Of a stretch of DNA of 64,000 bases, positions 10,981-23,062 are shown piece after piece. The notes beneath the pieces are model-generated. The model searched no databases. It was not told the DNA's origin and saw nothing but the letters and a program-made list of their open reading frames with translations. This stretch comes from Coix lacryma-jobi var. lacryma-jobi (lineage: Eukaryota; Streptophyta; Magnoliopsida; Poales; Poaceae), in assembly GCA_009763385.1 (NCBI GenBank), contig CM019828.1:24747000-24810999 (forward strand), given 5' to 3'. The position numbers and the translations under genes are program-made. Within the stretch, counting starts at the first letter, position 1, and each line of letters starts with the position of its first letter.

Positions 10981-11562
10981 TGCTTATCCAAAGTGTGTTA
11001 GAGAGTAAGGAAAGAGTTTAGAGGAAGTACCGGGTTTGTTCTCTCTACGACTTGTACCTTGGCGGATTCAGGTTCTACTTGAGCCTACATTTGAGATATA
11101 AGACATCTCTGGTAATTGATTTCTAATTCAATGTAAGTATTGAGTTTTTATGTTCGTCAAGATCACGATTCGTTTGAGTGCTTTAATCCTTGTAAACGTG
11201 CTTGGGTTAAAGTGGTAACCGTTAGTATAAGCGTAGTGCTTAGACTTTTGGTTACACGTGGATGCACCCTGCATTCCAGAACGTGTGGTGCATGACAGGT
11301 AGGACATGTGTTGCGACGTAAGTCATACTCTCTCTTCCTTTGTAATAGAATACAACGCTATCTTAAGTTAGAAATTAAGAGCCTTAGAAGTCCTCTCTGT
11401 AATCCTATTATCTTTAACCTTGTTGTTATCCCTGGTTAAGTTAGTTAGTTGTTAATCTAACATGTTTCTCTATAGATACGATACTCATAATACTTATTTG
11501 AAAAGCTACTTCGATGTTTGTACGCTTGCGGATTTTTCTACGTGCCACCACAGGTGTCAACA
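10981..11562 (+). repeat. Fragment L: 3' part of a Ty3 LTR
   Basis: The stretch ends with GCTACTTCGATG, then CGCTTGCGGATTTTTCT and GGTGTCAACA, the same arrangement that closes the C LTRs at 30463 and 37310. It is therefore read as the R-U5 part of an Athila-like LTR on the plus strand. The 5' part is missing and no primer-binding site follows, so it is a truncated relic. Confidence 0.6.
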
Positions 11563-11599
11563 CCCGGTAGCTCAACAGGAGAAGGTGAGGATCAAAGCC

Positions 11600-11859
11600 C
11601 TCTTTGATACCATGTTAGAATAAGGCCAGCCAAGTGTATTGCCAGGCCCAAAGAAGCCCTCGAAGTAGAGGGGAAATCCATATACATCCAACACCTATAA
11701 ACCCAGAAGACCTCCCAATCTCCTCTATACCCAGACGAGTTCCCTAACTCACCATGTCCATCCTCCTTGACACATTTTGGCATGCATCATCATCGTCTCA
11801 TTGGCTCTCCTGGACAAACATTATACACTCCACGAGGAGAAACTGATACACTAGACAAC
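11600..11859 (-). repeat. Element M: short copia LTR with primer-binding site
   Basis: TGGTATCAAAGAG (minus strand, 11600-11612) directly abuts an LTR ending TCTAACA. The LTR is taken as 11613-11859, starting TGTTGT on the minus strand; the far border is a guess. A TTTATAGG promoter-like box lies near 11690-11700. Only about 35 bases of internal sequence remain before fragment L. Confidence 0.6.
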
Positions 11860-12175
11860 AAGGAAGGGTATGGATATGAAAGCAACAGAGTTCGCTAAAA
11901 CCTTGTTTGGTGATGAGAACAGGAAAAAAAAATTGAAGATGTGAGGACAATATGCCACACACAAAAGAAGGATTTTGAGACAGAGGTTGATGGCATAGTA
12001 AAACAATAGCCAGAAGTTAATCATTTAATTTGTTTACCATTTCTTCTTCTTTTCTTTTTTATATTAGAGGTGGTTTAGGGAGGTGAAAGGAGGTGGTGGG
12101 AGGGAATGAAAATTTCACCACTCACATATTGGACTTTTCTAGTAGTTAAGTTAATGCTGCAGCTTTAATTCTTAC
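11860..12175 (-). other. Intron sequence after the last EDR2-like exon
   Basis: No exon matching the next part of an EDR2-like protein, no transposon end and no RNA gene was found. It begins (minus strand) with a canonical GTAAG donor and runs into LTR M, so it looks like the start of an intron that was invaded or cut. Confidence 0.5.
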
Positions 12176-15100
12176 CTTTACCAATTCTTACAAGTTTCCC
12201 CAAGCCTTGTGCATATCTCCTAACCCGAGGACGATGACCATCAAGATTAATCCTATAGTATTAGAAGTGTAGAACAATTTTTTAGGTTTCAGTGTTTCAC
12301 TAAAGAGAACTATTCATAAATCAGAAAAGGACAACTGATTACATACTCATTTTCATTCTGCAATCTGTTCCAGTTAGCTCCTCTCATCAGATCATAGTCT
12401 GCCTGTAAGAAAGCATCAAGAAGAAAGATGTGTAATGTGTTAAGTCAAACAGACAGGAACGAATCAAATATAGCAGAACACCAGCAGCTGCAAAAAATGA
12501 GCTGAATGCATGTTAAATATTGCTGTATAGCTTCTGCCGTAAAGCTACGGGTAGCACAAAGAAATGGCTAGCTGCCCTCCCTGCATCTGGCTCTGATTGC
12601 TTTTAGGGTCCTTTTTGCTTGTCTTGTCTCTAATCAATGCATAACTTTCTTATAGAGATGAGCTACTTATCCCCTAAGCAAATATCCTAGTGGACTTAAT
12701 CTAATCTTATTTCATTCCCAGAAACTGGATAACGCCATCTACGATAGCCAATAAGACCCACAAAGACACTGTGGGGCCTGAAGCTCAAGTTGAGGAAGTT
12801 CTGGCCAGTTGCAGTCCTAGCGGCACCGGTAGTGTCTCCGCCGTGGGTGCAGCAGAAGTGTGACCGTGACTGGTGGCCACACTGGCAATGGTGGCACCAG
12901 CTGTACGAATGTCATGTCGATGTGGTGGTCGCTGATGTTGGTGGCACAGGCGGTAGCAGCCTCGCCAACAGCTCCATCTCCACGACTCCACCAACAATTG
13001 TGGCTACACTGACAACCAACAGTGGAATGGCGCGGAATCTGTCTAGCTGCAATTGTTCAGTGGAGATGGAGCTGTTGGCGAGGCTGCCGGAGAGGCTGGT
13101 ATGACAGCCTGGGCCTTCGTTGGTGGGGACGAAGGCGGGTGATGCCACAGTCGCCAGGGCTGAGGACGTCTGGATTTGAGGAGCTGACAGTGCCGCAATT
13201 GCAGGTGGGAGGGCACACTTGTTCGGTGGAGTTGCCGGTGCGGCGGTGCCGCCACTGGAGTTGATGCGACCAGCGTGGATGATGGTGGAGATGCCGTTGG
13301 TCCAGATGATGAAGGTTCTGGCGCGCTAGTGGTGTACCAGCAGGGGGTTGTCAAGGAAGTGGCTGCCATGGGTGCCGCAAACCAGCGGCTGACTGCATCG
13401 ACAAAGACCAGCCACCAGCCACATAGGTACACCCACGATCTGCTCTATCTTGCAGTACCATACTACCATCGTAGTGCAAGGCTTGTCATCGTGAAGGTAG
13501 CGAGCTATATCTTCTCATCCTACATCAAAGCACCGGTTGCATCAGGTAGCCACTGCAAAGAGTCAGTGCAGCCGTCAAATGCTGGAATGTGAAGTTTGGG
13601 GACTCCAGTAGTGGCTGACATGGAAGATGGAACGATCTGAAGTGAGGATTGGGTGGGTTTGTGTTAGAACAGGGGGGGGGGGGTAGAATTGATCTAATCT
13701 GGGTGTAGGAGGAAAAAATCTGTATGTGAAACTGCGAGAAGATGAACATCTGTTTGTATTCATTGATACTTGACAAGGTTACAGAGTACACTTATATAGG
13801 ATAACTAGAAAGTAGAGACTAGAATAAAAAGGGTGGCAGCCAGGGGACTAACGCAGGTGACACCCAACACTAAAGATAGGCAGGCAGCACACACTTGAGT
13901 TGTACAGACACAGCTATGCTTTACGGAGTATTGCTAACAGAAACGTTTACCTAAATAATAGCTGTTAAATTTTTGATAGTATTCGCTATTAAATACCAAC
14001 CTGTTGTTTGGCTTGTTCAAATGCTTCAATCCATTTCCGGGCTTCACCAGGAGTAGCACATGCTATCTATCAAAAACGCAAAATCACTAGCATTTTAGTT
14101 GTCATAGTCTCATGGATGAATGCTGTTTACAGATTTGCATGTACTCAATAAGCTGAGTACCTCTCCTTTCTTTGTTTGATTCAACCGATTGTACAACCTC
14201 AGAACATAAACATCCTACGTTTAAGAACATAAATCAGTTATTTGTTATGGTGAGAAAATGAGACATCTGAACAAACCAAAAAGCTGTATATTTGTCATAT
14301 GGAAATCACTTAAACAATGTAATGGTTCCAATAATTCATGTAGCAACAAAATAAAAACATATACATGTACTTGTCAATTCATTATGAATCTAAGGACTAA
14401 AAAAAGGTTGGACATGGAGCACTACCCCGTGATTGACCCTCCGCCGACCAAGCTCCTCCACCATCAGAGTGTGACTAACAGCACCTTTTCGGATAGGTTC
14501 CTGAAACAAAATGTTTCTGAAGAAATTAGCTTCCATAAGAATTTCCAACAGCAAAATGTGAAAATGAACAGCCAGTCTGTGACATTGTCTCCAAACATAG
14601 CTCTGACCAACTGTCTGGATGAGGAAACATCAAACATAATTCTCTTTACGGATACAGTCATACAGATACCACTATACAAGCATGAATACAGATAAACTAA
14701 AACCCAGAACAACCCCTGAATGCAAATTCCACTCAGAGTGCCCTTGCATGAGAGAACCCCTGAATACAAGCATGAATTCTTAGGGTGCAATCTGGGGTTT
14801 GTTTTGTTTGAGGAACAGGGTGATCCATCATCTTCTCGTTCCTTACTTTTTTGTTTGGTTTGTGGAATGGAATCGATTGATCCACCACCACCTCATCCCT
14901 CATATGTAGGGATGCAAGTTATAATTACTTTGGGTCATTGGTCGACCCAAAAACTTGTTCAAATGAACTAGAATGGCATTTGACAGTAATTAGTTAGCTG
15001 ATCCAAAAAAAACACCATTAGGTACCCACTTGCATCCTTACTCATACACTAATAATCAATATAATCACGAGGGATGGAGTTATTCGACCAAAATTCATGA

Positions 15101-16017
15101 GATGCACTAATGAAGGACCATCTCGTCTCGGATGGGGTAACATGATCAAAAGCAAAAACTGTACCCAGAAATACGTCCCCAAATTGTCAGCTCATCGGCT
15201 TACAACTTTCAGCTTCTCCATTCTCATACCGCTCATGCTGTGAGTGCTGGGGATGTTAGAGTATATTGGGATATCTTCAAACAATGTAGATTAGGATCGT
15301 TTGTAATCTCGGTTTGCCTATATCTTTAAGGGAGGCTACTTGCCCCCTATGCAATGTACTTCGAGAATCAGCAGTACAATAATCAATTCCACAAATCAAT
15401 GTCTCCTACACAAATGCACATTTGTGTTTTTCCTAGCAGATAGTCTACCAGCAAAATATATGATGACAAATTTCTCTGAAGAATCCTGCAGTTCTACTAC
15501 TGCATCAATCAAATCAAAAGAAGTCAAATCACGAGCTGCAAGTGTAAGGAACTTGAGCAGGCATTACTCTAGCCACCAACCGAACGTACCGAAACCCCAC
15601 AACCCAACCCGCACAATTCTGGCAAGCTTTAACGCGTGATCCACGAGAAGCGGCGCAGCCATCACACGCATCGGAACTAACAGCGGAGGGAGGGAGGAGG
15701 GAGAGAGAGAGAGAGAGGAATGGAGCGGGGGAACCGACGAGTCCCGGGTTGTCGTGCGGGTCCCGCTTGTACATGGCGACGGTCTTGCCGCGGATGACGA
15801 GGAAGCGGAGGTGGCAGTACTCGTGGCCGATGGAGTTTACGCCGAGGTGGTACACCCACCCGGAGTACTCCGCCGCGCTCCGGCCGCTGCCCCCGCTGCC
15901 GCTGCCGCTGCTCCGGCTGCCGAGGTCCGGCGATCCCGCCTCCGAGAGCTCCACCTCGGAGACATCTCCCGCCGCAGCTGACGGCGGAGCCGTAGGCGGC
16001 CTCGCGGCCGTGGCCAT
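12176..16017 (-). CDS. EDR2-like PH-START-DUF1336 protein, 5' part (PH domain), six exons
   Basis: Start ATG at 16017. Exons on the minus strand: 15739-16017, 14426-14500, 14161-14214, 14001-14066, 12347-12402, 12176-12252; all introns are GT-AG and phases agree. Exon 1 gives a Ser/Gly-rich head and SGWVYHLGVNSIGHEYCHLR, the start of the PH domain. Later exons give RKGAVSHTLMVEELGRRRVN, DVYVLRLYNRL, ACATPGEARKWIEAFEQAKQ, ADYDLMRGANWNRL and INLDGHRPRVRRYAQGLGKL. This is the conserved order in ENHANCED DISEASE RESISTANCE 2-like proteins, lipid-binding proteins with PH, START and DUF1336 domains. The window holds no further exon: intron 6 runs into transposons, so START and DUF1336 are lost or lie more than 12 kb away. 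No stop or frameshift occurs in the six exons, so it may still be transcribed. Confidence 0.88.
12956..13087. repeat. Perfect 28-bp inverted repeat in intron 4
   Basis: Arms at 12956-12983 and 13060-13087 are exact reverse complements, with a 76-base spacer. They lie in the internal part of LTR element N, inside the EDR2-like intron between exons 4 and 5, and would form a hairpin in the pre-mRNA. Confidence 0.85.
13662..13939 (-). repeat. LTR of element N (278 bp), in EDR2-like intron 4
   Basis: Starts TGTTAG and ends CTAACA on the plus strand, perfect terminal inverted repeats. A TATATAAG box on the minus strand near 13788-13797 and the poly-C near the PBS-side end set the orientation as minus. 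No TGGTATCA primer site follows at 13661. Instead a short frame near 13540-13620 (minus) reads VPKLHIPAFDGCTDSLQWL, which resembles the start of a Ty3-type gag. The internal part (to about 12700) is 3'-truncated and has no second LTR. It is best called a short non-autonomous LTR element. Confidence 0.6.
14501..15738 (-). other. Intron 1 of the EDR2-like gene
   Basis: No coding signal. It contains short internal repeats such as ATACAAGCATGAAT (twice, near 14675 and 14765) and an LTR-like insert at 15254-15410. The donor at 15738 is GTCGGT and the acceptor at 14501 is TTTCAG. Confidence 0.6.
15254..15410 (+). repeat. Short copia-type LTR relic in intron 1
   Basis: Starts TGTTAGAGTATATTGG and ends TCTCCTACA. 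It has the U3-R layout of small copia or TRIM-type LTRs (GCCTATATCTTTAAGGG as promoter, then GAGAATCAGCAGTACAA). No matching target-site copies were found, so it may be part of a larger relic. Confidence 0.45.
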
Positions 16018-16137
16018 CTCCCGCAGCGCGCGTAGGGGTGGATTCCGACGGTGAAGGGCGGGGGGTAAAGTGGGGAAGGGTCGAACAGAATTTGGAGCTG
16101 TAATTACTCTCGGTTCTTGACCTCGCAATTATGCGAG

Positions 16138-16144
16138 TTTTATA
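16138..16144 (-). promoter_or_regulatory. TATA box of the EDR2-like gene
   Basis: TATAAAA on the minus strand 121 bases before the ATG at 16017. This leaves a plausible 5' UTR of about 90 bases. No closer TATA was seen. Confidence 0.6.
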
Positions 16145-16489
16145 TGGAAGCAGACAGGTAGTCGAGGACGGGGCCCTCACCGCGAAGCCGCTGCGCTGGA
16201 AAAGTAGCCGTTAGCTTCGAGGTCGCATCGCCGTCGCCTATTTCCACCTGGAACCCGTGCTTTGTGCTGGCAAACAATTCTGCCCGTGCCATTTGGCTTG
16301 ACAGTTGTCTCGATGTCAGTTCAACTCGGTTTGCCACCGATTCCAACGTGTCCATTTTTAGCCATTGGATTGGTGGAACGGATGTGTCCGGCCTTTGCTT
16401 TTCGCGAAGCATGTCACTGCACCGTTTTGACCTCGCAATATCAGTGTGTCAGCCTCCTTCACTATCTCAAGACACAAAGTTGAGAGATA

Positions 16490-16792
16490 CTCCCTCCGTT
16501 ATCTTTTATTAGGCGTATGGTGATTTTTCAGATTTGATGCTATGTTAGGCGCGGGGAGGTGCAGATACGAAGAATTTACTCTCATTTGCAGCAAATACGA
16601 AGAGTTTTTTGCCGATGGACGAATGGTGCACGAGTTTCATTAGTTTCACTGGCCTACAAATGTTAGCTGCATGCGTCCATGCACAAATGCATGGCCGTCA
16701 TTGGCGCTTCATTAATGCTCTAACTCTCTTATCTAAATTTCTTGGTATATGTAAAATCATTCTTCACGCCTTATAAAAGATAATAGAGGGAG
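16490..16792. mobile_element. Stowaway-type MITE (303 bp)
   Basis: Begins CTCCCTCCGTTATCTTTTAT and ends with its near reverse complement (ATAAAAGATAATAGAGGGAG), flanked by TA on both sides (16488-16489 and 16793-16794). This is the signature of Tc1/mariner-derived Stowaway MITEs. It lies about 350 bases upstream of the EDR2-like TATA box and could affect its promoter. Confidence 0.88.
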
Positions 16793-19237
16793 TAATAAAA
16801 GGTAGCCAACCACCATCGTTCGATTTAGTCTCGTCTAACTGGTGGTGATCTAAAAGATCGCCATAATTTTGGCTCGACCGAGATGATTTTATTGTGACAC
16901 TTTGTATATACTACTTGTGTGGCTCATGGAATCTACACATGTGCCTAAGAAAATCAGGAGTGGTGCTCAACAGCTCAAGTTTGTTGGATGCTTGGATCAT
17001 GGCATCGGCCGTCAACAGTCAAGGCCTCCAAGGGTTGTTGTTGTAAAAAAAAGGCCTCAAAGGGCACACAAAGGTCTATGTCCTGGAGTGTCCCTGCTTA
17101 CAAAGTACTTCTTCTGCTCATAGATAAGTTCCTCGTGACATACTCAATAAGGATGTAAATTGGAGCTTTATGAATGTGAATATTTACAGGAACCCATTAT
17201 AGTTTCTGGATTCACATGCCTTCCAAATGCTCACAGTGAGTCTCTGATGACATCGAGTAAATACATCATATTTCCTGGTTTCCATATGCTGGAGTTTACC
17301 GTAATTCAGTTGCCAAAACTAAAAATTGGCCCCACGATCTTTTTTTCTGGGGAAACCTCCGCTTGCTAGCACCGGAACGCCACCGCTGTGTCATTGTTTC
17401 ATCGTGGGTACGTGCCACCAGAACGTCGGCCACCAAGATGTCGGATCCTGCACGTCGGAGTCGTCCGGCCACCAGAACGTGCCAGGCGGCAAGCAGCTCC
17501 TAGCAGAAAGCACAGCTCCCAGGTTTGGGCTTCGTTCATCAATGCTTACATGCAGCTCGTCGTACGATTCAGCTGCTACCAGCGCAATCAACAACCAAAG
17601 CGAACGCGGGAAGAAGTCGCGTGCGTGGAGGAAAGGAGTCGCGCGCGCGGGAAGAAGCCGACAGCACGTGGAAATCAGCGATGGGGAGCTCGTTTCGGCG
17701 CGGATAATTGTGCGCTGGCGAGGGATTTTTGCGGAGTTGGAATAGATAGGGAGCGATGATGGAAAACTATTGGAGAAGGTTTTTTGTCATTTTGCTAAAA
17801 AAATAAGGATGAGGAGGGGAGATGGAAAACTGTTGGAGTTGCTCTTGCTATTTTCCAAAACTTGCTATCTGATTTACATTTCAAAATAATGCTTAATGAC
17901 TTCCACCACATATCCTTAATTTTCTACATAGAAAATGGAACCTGTGCTGATACTAAACCAATATAGATGTCTGTCTATGCACTTCTCATTATTACTTGAT
18001 CTTGTTTCCCTATTGTTCTTAGCCGCAACTGGTTGATCTAATTTTGACAGATCCTCTTTATGGTTGATGCAGTACTTTGTATTTCATGTTACTGTAGCAT
18101 GCATGATATTTTTCATGTTTCATATACCCATTTGTGATAGTGTATGGTTTACTGGATGCCAAAAAAAGATCGAAGGACAATTCCCGACATTCTGAACTGA
18201 TACGCAAAATATAGAGCTACAACTTCAGGAACCCCATACCGACACTAGGGAATGAAATTATGTACAAGGTTGAGCAACCATATAATTATGTGTAAGGCTA
18301 ATATGCAAACTGATGCTGAGTTGTACGTTGAGCAACCATTCGGGTAAGAGGACCCACACCTTTGTGTAATGTAATAACAGAACGTTGTAGCCTGTCACGC
18401 TTCTATATAATCCACAAATTCGTGTTCTGCTCACGCTATTACTGGCAAAGTTCATGCTACGGTCCCTAATTGTTGCGCGCGAGGTCGCGCACCCACCACT
18501 AGTAACTTTTTGTGTCCAAGCTTCTACCACGGACCTGATAATTCTTATAGAAAATCAATATATCATGGTGATTGGTATACCTATATTCTCAGATCTTATA
18601 TATGCTTAGACCTAAGGCGGCCCTCCACAATGTGGAGTGATGCCCAAAAATATTTGGGGCCCGCAGAGGAGATTTTAGCTTCACTCGTCAAATGGTGCAG
18701 CGTGTGGACAGTGGTACATCGCTAGAGGTCCACCTCATATATGTTAAAAAAATAATACAGTTGTTGCAGTTCTATCATCCTTGTTGAGTGGTAGTTGGAA
18801 CACATTATACAGAAAGTATTTTTTAATAGAGATAGTACTGGCATAGTTGCATTGCTCCCAATTTTATTAGCAGTGGCATTGGTGGCTGCAGTGGTTCGAG
18901 TGATGCCCCAACTCTCTTTTTTAATTTCAGGCATTGCTTTAGCTGAACACTGCGGATATGGAAGGCCTAATAAGACTAGCTCGATAAGATATATCTTGTA
19001 CCTAAGTTTGTTGGAGGTATACTTGGACCTAAGATATACCTTTTTTAGATAAAAGGTAGAAGTCTATCCGGCTTTATTTATCTCTAAGAAATAAACTCAG
19101 ACCAATTATTACAAACTGTTCACATGATAGCACACCCCATAGACACGTGGAGGAGGTATCAACATATATGCTTAGACCTAAGTTTGTTGAAGTTGCCTTG
19201 ACCTGACATGGAGAAACCTGCTTGCTAATGTGGTAGT
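16793..19237. other. Intergenic DNA without recognised genes
   Basis: No convincing coding, RNA or transposon ends. A GC-rich part near 17390-17760 has overlapping ORFs with no recognisable domain. TGTTGGAGTTGCTCT near 17830 resembles the end of a MITE but no partner end was found. The phrase ATATATGCTTAGACCTAAG occurs at about 18596 and 19158, suggesting a small duplicated repeat. The right end is the start of LTR A1. Confidence 0.5.
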
Positions 19238-20434
19238 TGTTGACACTCAAAAAGGTCCCGAACATATAATGGATTCTTTTATCATGTTTCTGTCGTCAAG
19301 ATGACCAGAAAGCACACGTATATCATCACGTTCGGAGCCCAAGCGAAGAAAATAGTTTTTCGGGTGCTGAATCAGCTAGAGTCCGCTTAGCCGGCTCCAT
19401 AAACCGGCTAAGTCGGGTTTTTAACTTTCTCAAATGCAAGAATGGACTTCACCATTGTGTTCCTCTCGTTGAGCTGATCTAAAAACATATATGGTTTGTC
19501 TCATTTCAAGTCCGAATGAATTAGTTATGAATTTCAGAAGATTATTGCCTCAAATTCCTCCTCCCAAGTCGGCTTAGCCGGGTCAGGACCCGACTAAGCC
19601 GGTTTTCCCCTGTTTTGAGCCCAAAAATAATGTCTCGGTCCACTCCATTCACCTCAAGGTGTCTCATAGTGGATCATAAGTGTCATCAAGAAGTTATGCA
19701 CAACATATATGTCTTGGTGGCCAAAAGGGACAGCAAAACGTCAAGAAAGCATGAATAAAATGACAACATGCTTCTTGAGCTACCAGAACCTACTTAGTCG
19801 GGTCCCTGAGCCGACTAAGTCGGGTCCAGCTGACTTAGCCGGATCTAGAGCCGACTAAGTCATGTCCAACCGACTTAGTTGGGTCCCAGAGCCGACTAAG
19901 TCGGATCTCCCCCATACTGCTATGACGAGCCCGCACAAACCGACTTAGTCGGATCCTGAGCTAACTAAGTCAGTTTTTGTCTCATTTCGAACCGATTTGG
20001 TTTCCAAATCGGTTTTTGGTATGTTTTTGAAGTGGGAAACTTGGAGAACATGTTTGGAGTTGTTTCCTAGTGGGATAAGACTGCCCCCATCTATATAAAC
20101 AAGAGGATCACGACCGATTGAGATCTCATCTATCCAATCGTGAAAAACACATCTATTACTTTTATCTTCTATCCCAAGCTCTTCCAACCATCTGTTGTTC
20201 AGCGCATATCTCGACGAGATTCATTGGCGTTCTAGGTGGCCTTGCCGACCCTAGAACACCCCAAATGTGCGTCTCCCTGACGAGTCTTCCTAGGAGGCGT
20301 TCGTGGGTTTAATCGACATCGTCGACCTGCTGGTCGGCTTCACCGTTAGGATCTCCCTCCGCTAGGTGCTAGACCGCGTGCGGCCTCTGGGCGATCTAGC
20401 CCCTATCGGTGTGTGGCCCGAATCGACGTCAACA
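19238..20434 (+). repeat. LTR A1 (1197 bp)
   Basis: Starts TGTTGACACTC and ends ACGTCAACA; repeated from 23253. TATA box TATATAAA at 20092-20099. It carries many CCGACTTAGTCGG-like palindromes at 19388-19415, 19568-19605 and 19790-19975. Confidence 0.9.
20092..20099 (+). promoter_or_regulatory. TATA box of LTR A1
   Basis: TATATAAA, about 340 bases before the LTR end, just downstream of the palindrome cluster. Confidence 0.65.
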
Positions 20435-20441
20435 CACTTTT

Positions 20442-20459
20442 TGGCGACTACGCTGGGGA
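20442..20459 (+). other. A primer-binding site
   Basis: TGGCGACTACGCTGGGGA begins seven bases after the LTR. It ends in the GGGGA typical of these sites, but I cannot assign the tRNA. It differs from the sites of B, C and D'. Confidence 0.55.
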
Positions 20460-23062
20460 TGAAAGCAAATCAATCTACTATGACAATGTCTAACGACAAG
20501 ACCGATCCGAAGAATCAAGGCAACATCATCAAGCCCTCGGTGGATCAACTTCCTGAGGAGATTCACAAGATGCTAGAGGAGAGGGCGAAAGCTCGAGCCG
20601 CTGCTGATCTGGAGTATGCCCTAGCGTGCTTTGAGGTGGATCAGCGGGGAACTATCAAGAAGATCCAAGATGTCAACTGCGATCCTCTTCCTACTACATC
20701 TACATCTACATCTGAGGTAAAAATAGATCAACCTCTCCCTAGATTTGGCATAACACGCGATGAATGTGCAGCAATAATTGTCGATCAAGCTAAGCTTTTT
20801 GAAATTTGTATGAGTGAAAATCTTAGCAAATTTATGGATAGGTCATGATAAGGGGAGGGAAAGAAATCTGAAATTTCTGTTTTACCTCAAGATATATCTA
20901 TTGGCGGATCGGCTACGGTTGCTAGCCAACCACAATATGGGATGTTGTTCGACTTTTTCGAGGGACAAACAGACTATGCATCGGCTAACCAGCTTAAATT
21001 GGCCTCTTCGGCGCCAGAAACCGATATGGCCAATTTAGGAGGGTTTGGTAATACTGTACCAGTGACTACCTTTGTGCAGTCATCGATTTCTACCACACGA
21101 GCCGATAGCAGTTCAACAACGCCACATGTCTCTTTTTCACATAATGCGGTGTTGCCAAATCCTCCTAAACCACCATTTAGGAGCCAGCAGGCTAATGCTT
21201 ATGCAAGTACTTCACAAATCGACAACCCAACCTCATGGGATGAAGCTTTAAGCCAATTTAAAGAAAATTTACATAAGGATTTAGAAAAAGTCTAGGTGTG
21301 CATTTTAGAGCAACCGTGAGTTATGTTAAGTCGTATCCTTCATATTTTGACCATATGAAAGCCCCCGATGGTTGGAAAGTGCCTGACTTTTATAAATTCA
21401 GTGGTGAAGATCATAAGACCACAAAGGAGCATATAAGCATGTTTACTGCTCAACTGGGTGAAGCTGGTACCAGGATCCGTAATTTTTCATTATCTCTTAC
21501 TGGTACCGCTTTTGCACGGTATTCTTCACTACAGTCTTGCTCTATTGGTTCTTGGGCACAATTGGAAGAAAAGTTCCATGACATTTTTATGATGGAACCA
21601 GTGAGCTCAAATTGACTAATTCGTATCGGTTAGACAAGGGCGTGATGGGTCAATCCTTGATTTTGTTAAAAGATTTAGAGATGTTAAAAACCAATGTTTT
21701 AGTTTGTCAATTTCTGAAAAAAGATCTTGTTGATTTTGCTTTTGTTGGCTTGCGCTCTAACATCAAAGAAAAGCTAGAGTACTTTGAGTTTCTCTCTATT
21801 AACCAACTGTTACAGAAAGCTTTAGCGGTTGAGAGTCGAAGTAATGTTGGAGAACCTCAAAAGTCACATCATCCTAATATGCATAGTATTGAATGCCAAT
21901 CAAATGACATGGTCGATGAAACATCAAGGTGCTTTGTTGCTGAATTTGTTTGGCCAACACAAGCTAAATCAATTTCTCGTTCTCCCCTTAAGCCGATTCA
22001 CAAGAATCGGCAAGAGGAGGTAAAATTTACTTTTGATGTACGATGAGATATTGAAGAATGGATACATTAAATTATCACATTTGTTGCCATCATTTGATGA
22101 ATTGAAGCGTCGTGCATACTGTAAATGGCATAATTCAGCTTCTCACGCTATTAATGATTGCAATGTCTTTAAGCGGCAAATCCAATCAACTATTAATGAA
22201 GGCCGATTGAGTTTATTAGGGATGCAGGTGGATACAATGCCCTCCCCAGTTAATACTTTGGAATTGAAGAATCCAACTATTTTGATTCGGCCTAATCAAG
22301 TCGAATCTTATAGTGGGAAGAATGTCATAATTGGTGATCCTAGGGTTGGTGACAAGATTGAGAAGACTTCGGGTCGTGAAATCATGCTTGAGAAGCTCGT
22401 GGATGGCCGAGAGAATATTGAAGTCGTCATCAAATCTTCTAGGCTCGGGGGGCAAGCAAAAACTCCTTTTGGAGAAAGAGAAGAAGATCCTATTGTTGTT
22501 GTTCGTGGTAGTAACCAACAAAAAACAGCAAGGTCAATTTCTCAAATCGGTCTAACAAAGGTAAATAAAAGGTACCTACACACTTACAGACCAAGACAAC
22601 CAGAGGATGGAACTTGGATGACCAATAAAGTCAGGAGTTCTAGTAAGGAGATACAATTACAATCAGCTTTTGACCTGTCTTTTGAACAAGTACACCAAAC
22701 AAAAGACAGATTCAGTGAATCGGCCTATAAAAAAAGAAGTCTGGTTACTTCCTAGGCAAATTTATGTGCCTAAGAAGAATAAGATTATTGCAGCTCCGAT
22801 GAAGGCCATCAAACAAACATCAATTCTAATAGGTTCTATGGAAGTCCCGCTTGATGGTATTGACGAGCCGATTGTTGTTAAAAATCTGACTCAATCCTCT
22901 ATGCAAAAAGAAGAGGGAAGAATTGCTACAAGTAAATATAATGTTGATAGTAGCAATCCCGAGTCCAAGTATTTCCAACTAAGGTGGTGTCCATCAGGTT
23001 TAACTAAGACACAACTATACAAGCTTCAACGTGCGTATTGTAAGAAACTCCAACAGGCATAA
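20459..23062 (+). pseudogene. A gag, several frameshifts
   Basis: The ATG at 20459 directly follows the primer-binding site. The protein is spread over frames 20459-20848, 20942-21295, 21298-21615, 21612-22046, 22033-22755 and 22670-23062, so it is inactive. The gag core is seen as WKVPDFYKFSGEDHKTTKEH with SWAQLEEKFHDIFM (near 21370-21600). Downstream come YCKWHNSASHAINDCNVFKR, the Cys/His block of Tat gags (near 22110-22170), and YFQLRWCPSGLTKTQ near 22970-23015, the linker that normally precedes protease. Here it ends at a stop (23060) with no protease after it. It would form capsid-like particles in an intact relative. Confidence 0.85.

Noticed and set aside
12785..13592. Possible protein gene in EDR2-like intron 4
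   Set aside because: ORFs are short, Ser/Thr/Pro- or Trp-rich in all frames, have no recognisable domain and overlap the inverted repeat of element N.
14720..15240. A MITE in intron 1 of the EDR2-like gene
   Set aside because: GGGTGATCCATCATCTT and GGACCATCTCGTCTCGGATGG are only loosely similar inverted ends and no target-site copies were found.
17326..17759. GC-rich open frames near 17.3-17.8 kb as a small gene
   Set aside because: Several overlapping frames of similar length, no domain, no clear TATA or splice context; the end resembles a MITE-type TGTTGGAGTTGCTCT but no partner end was found.
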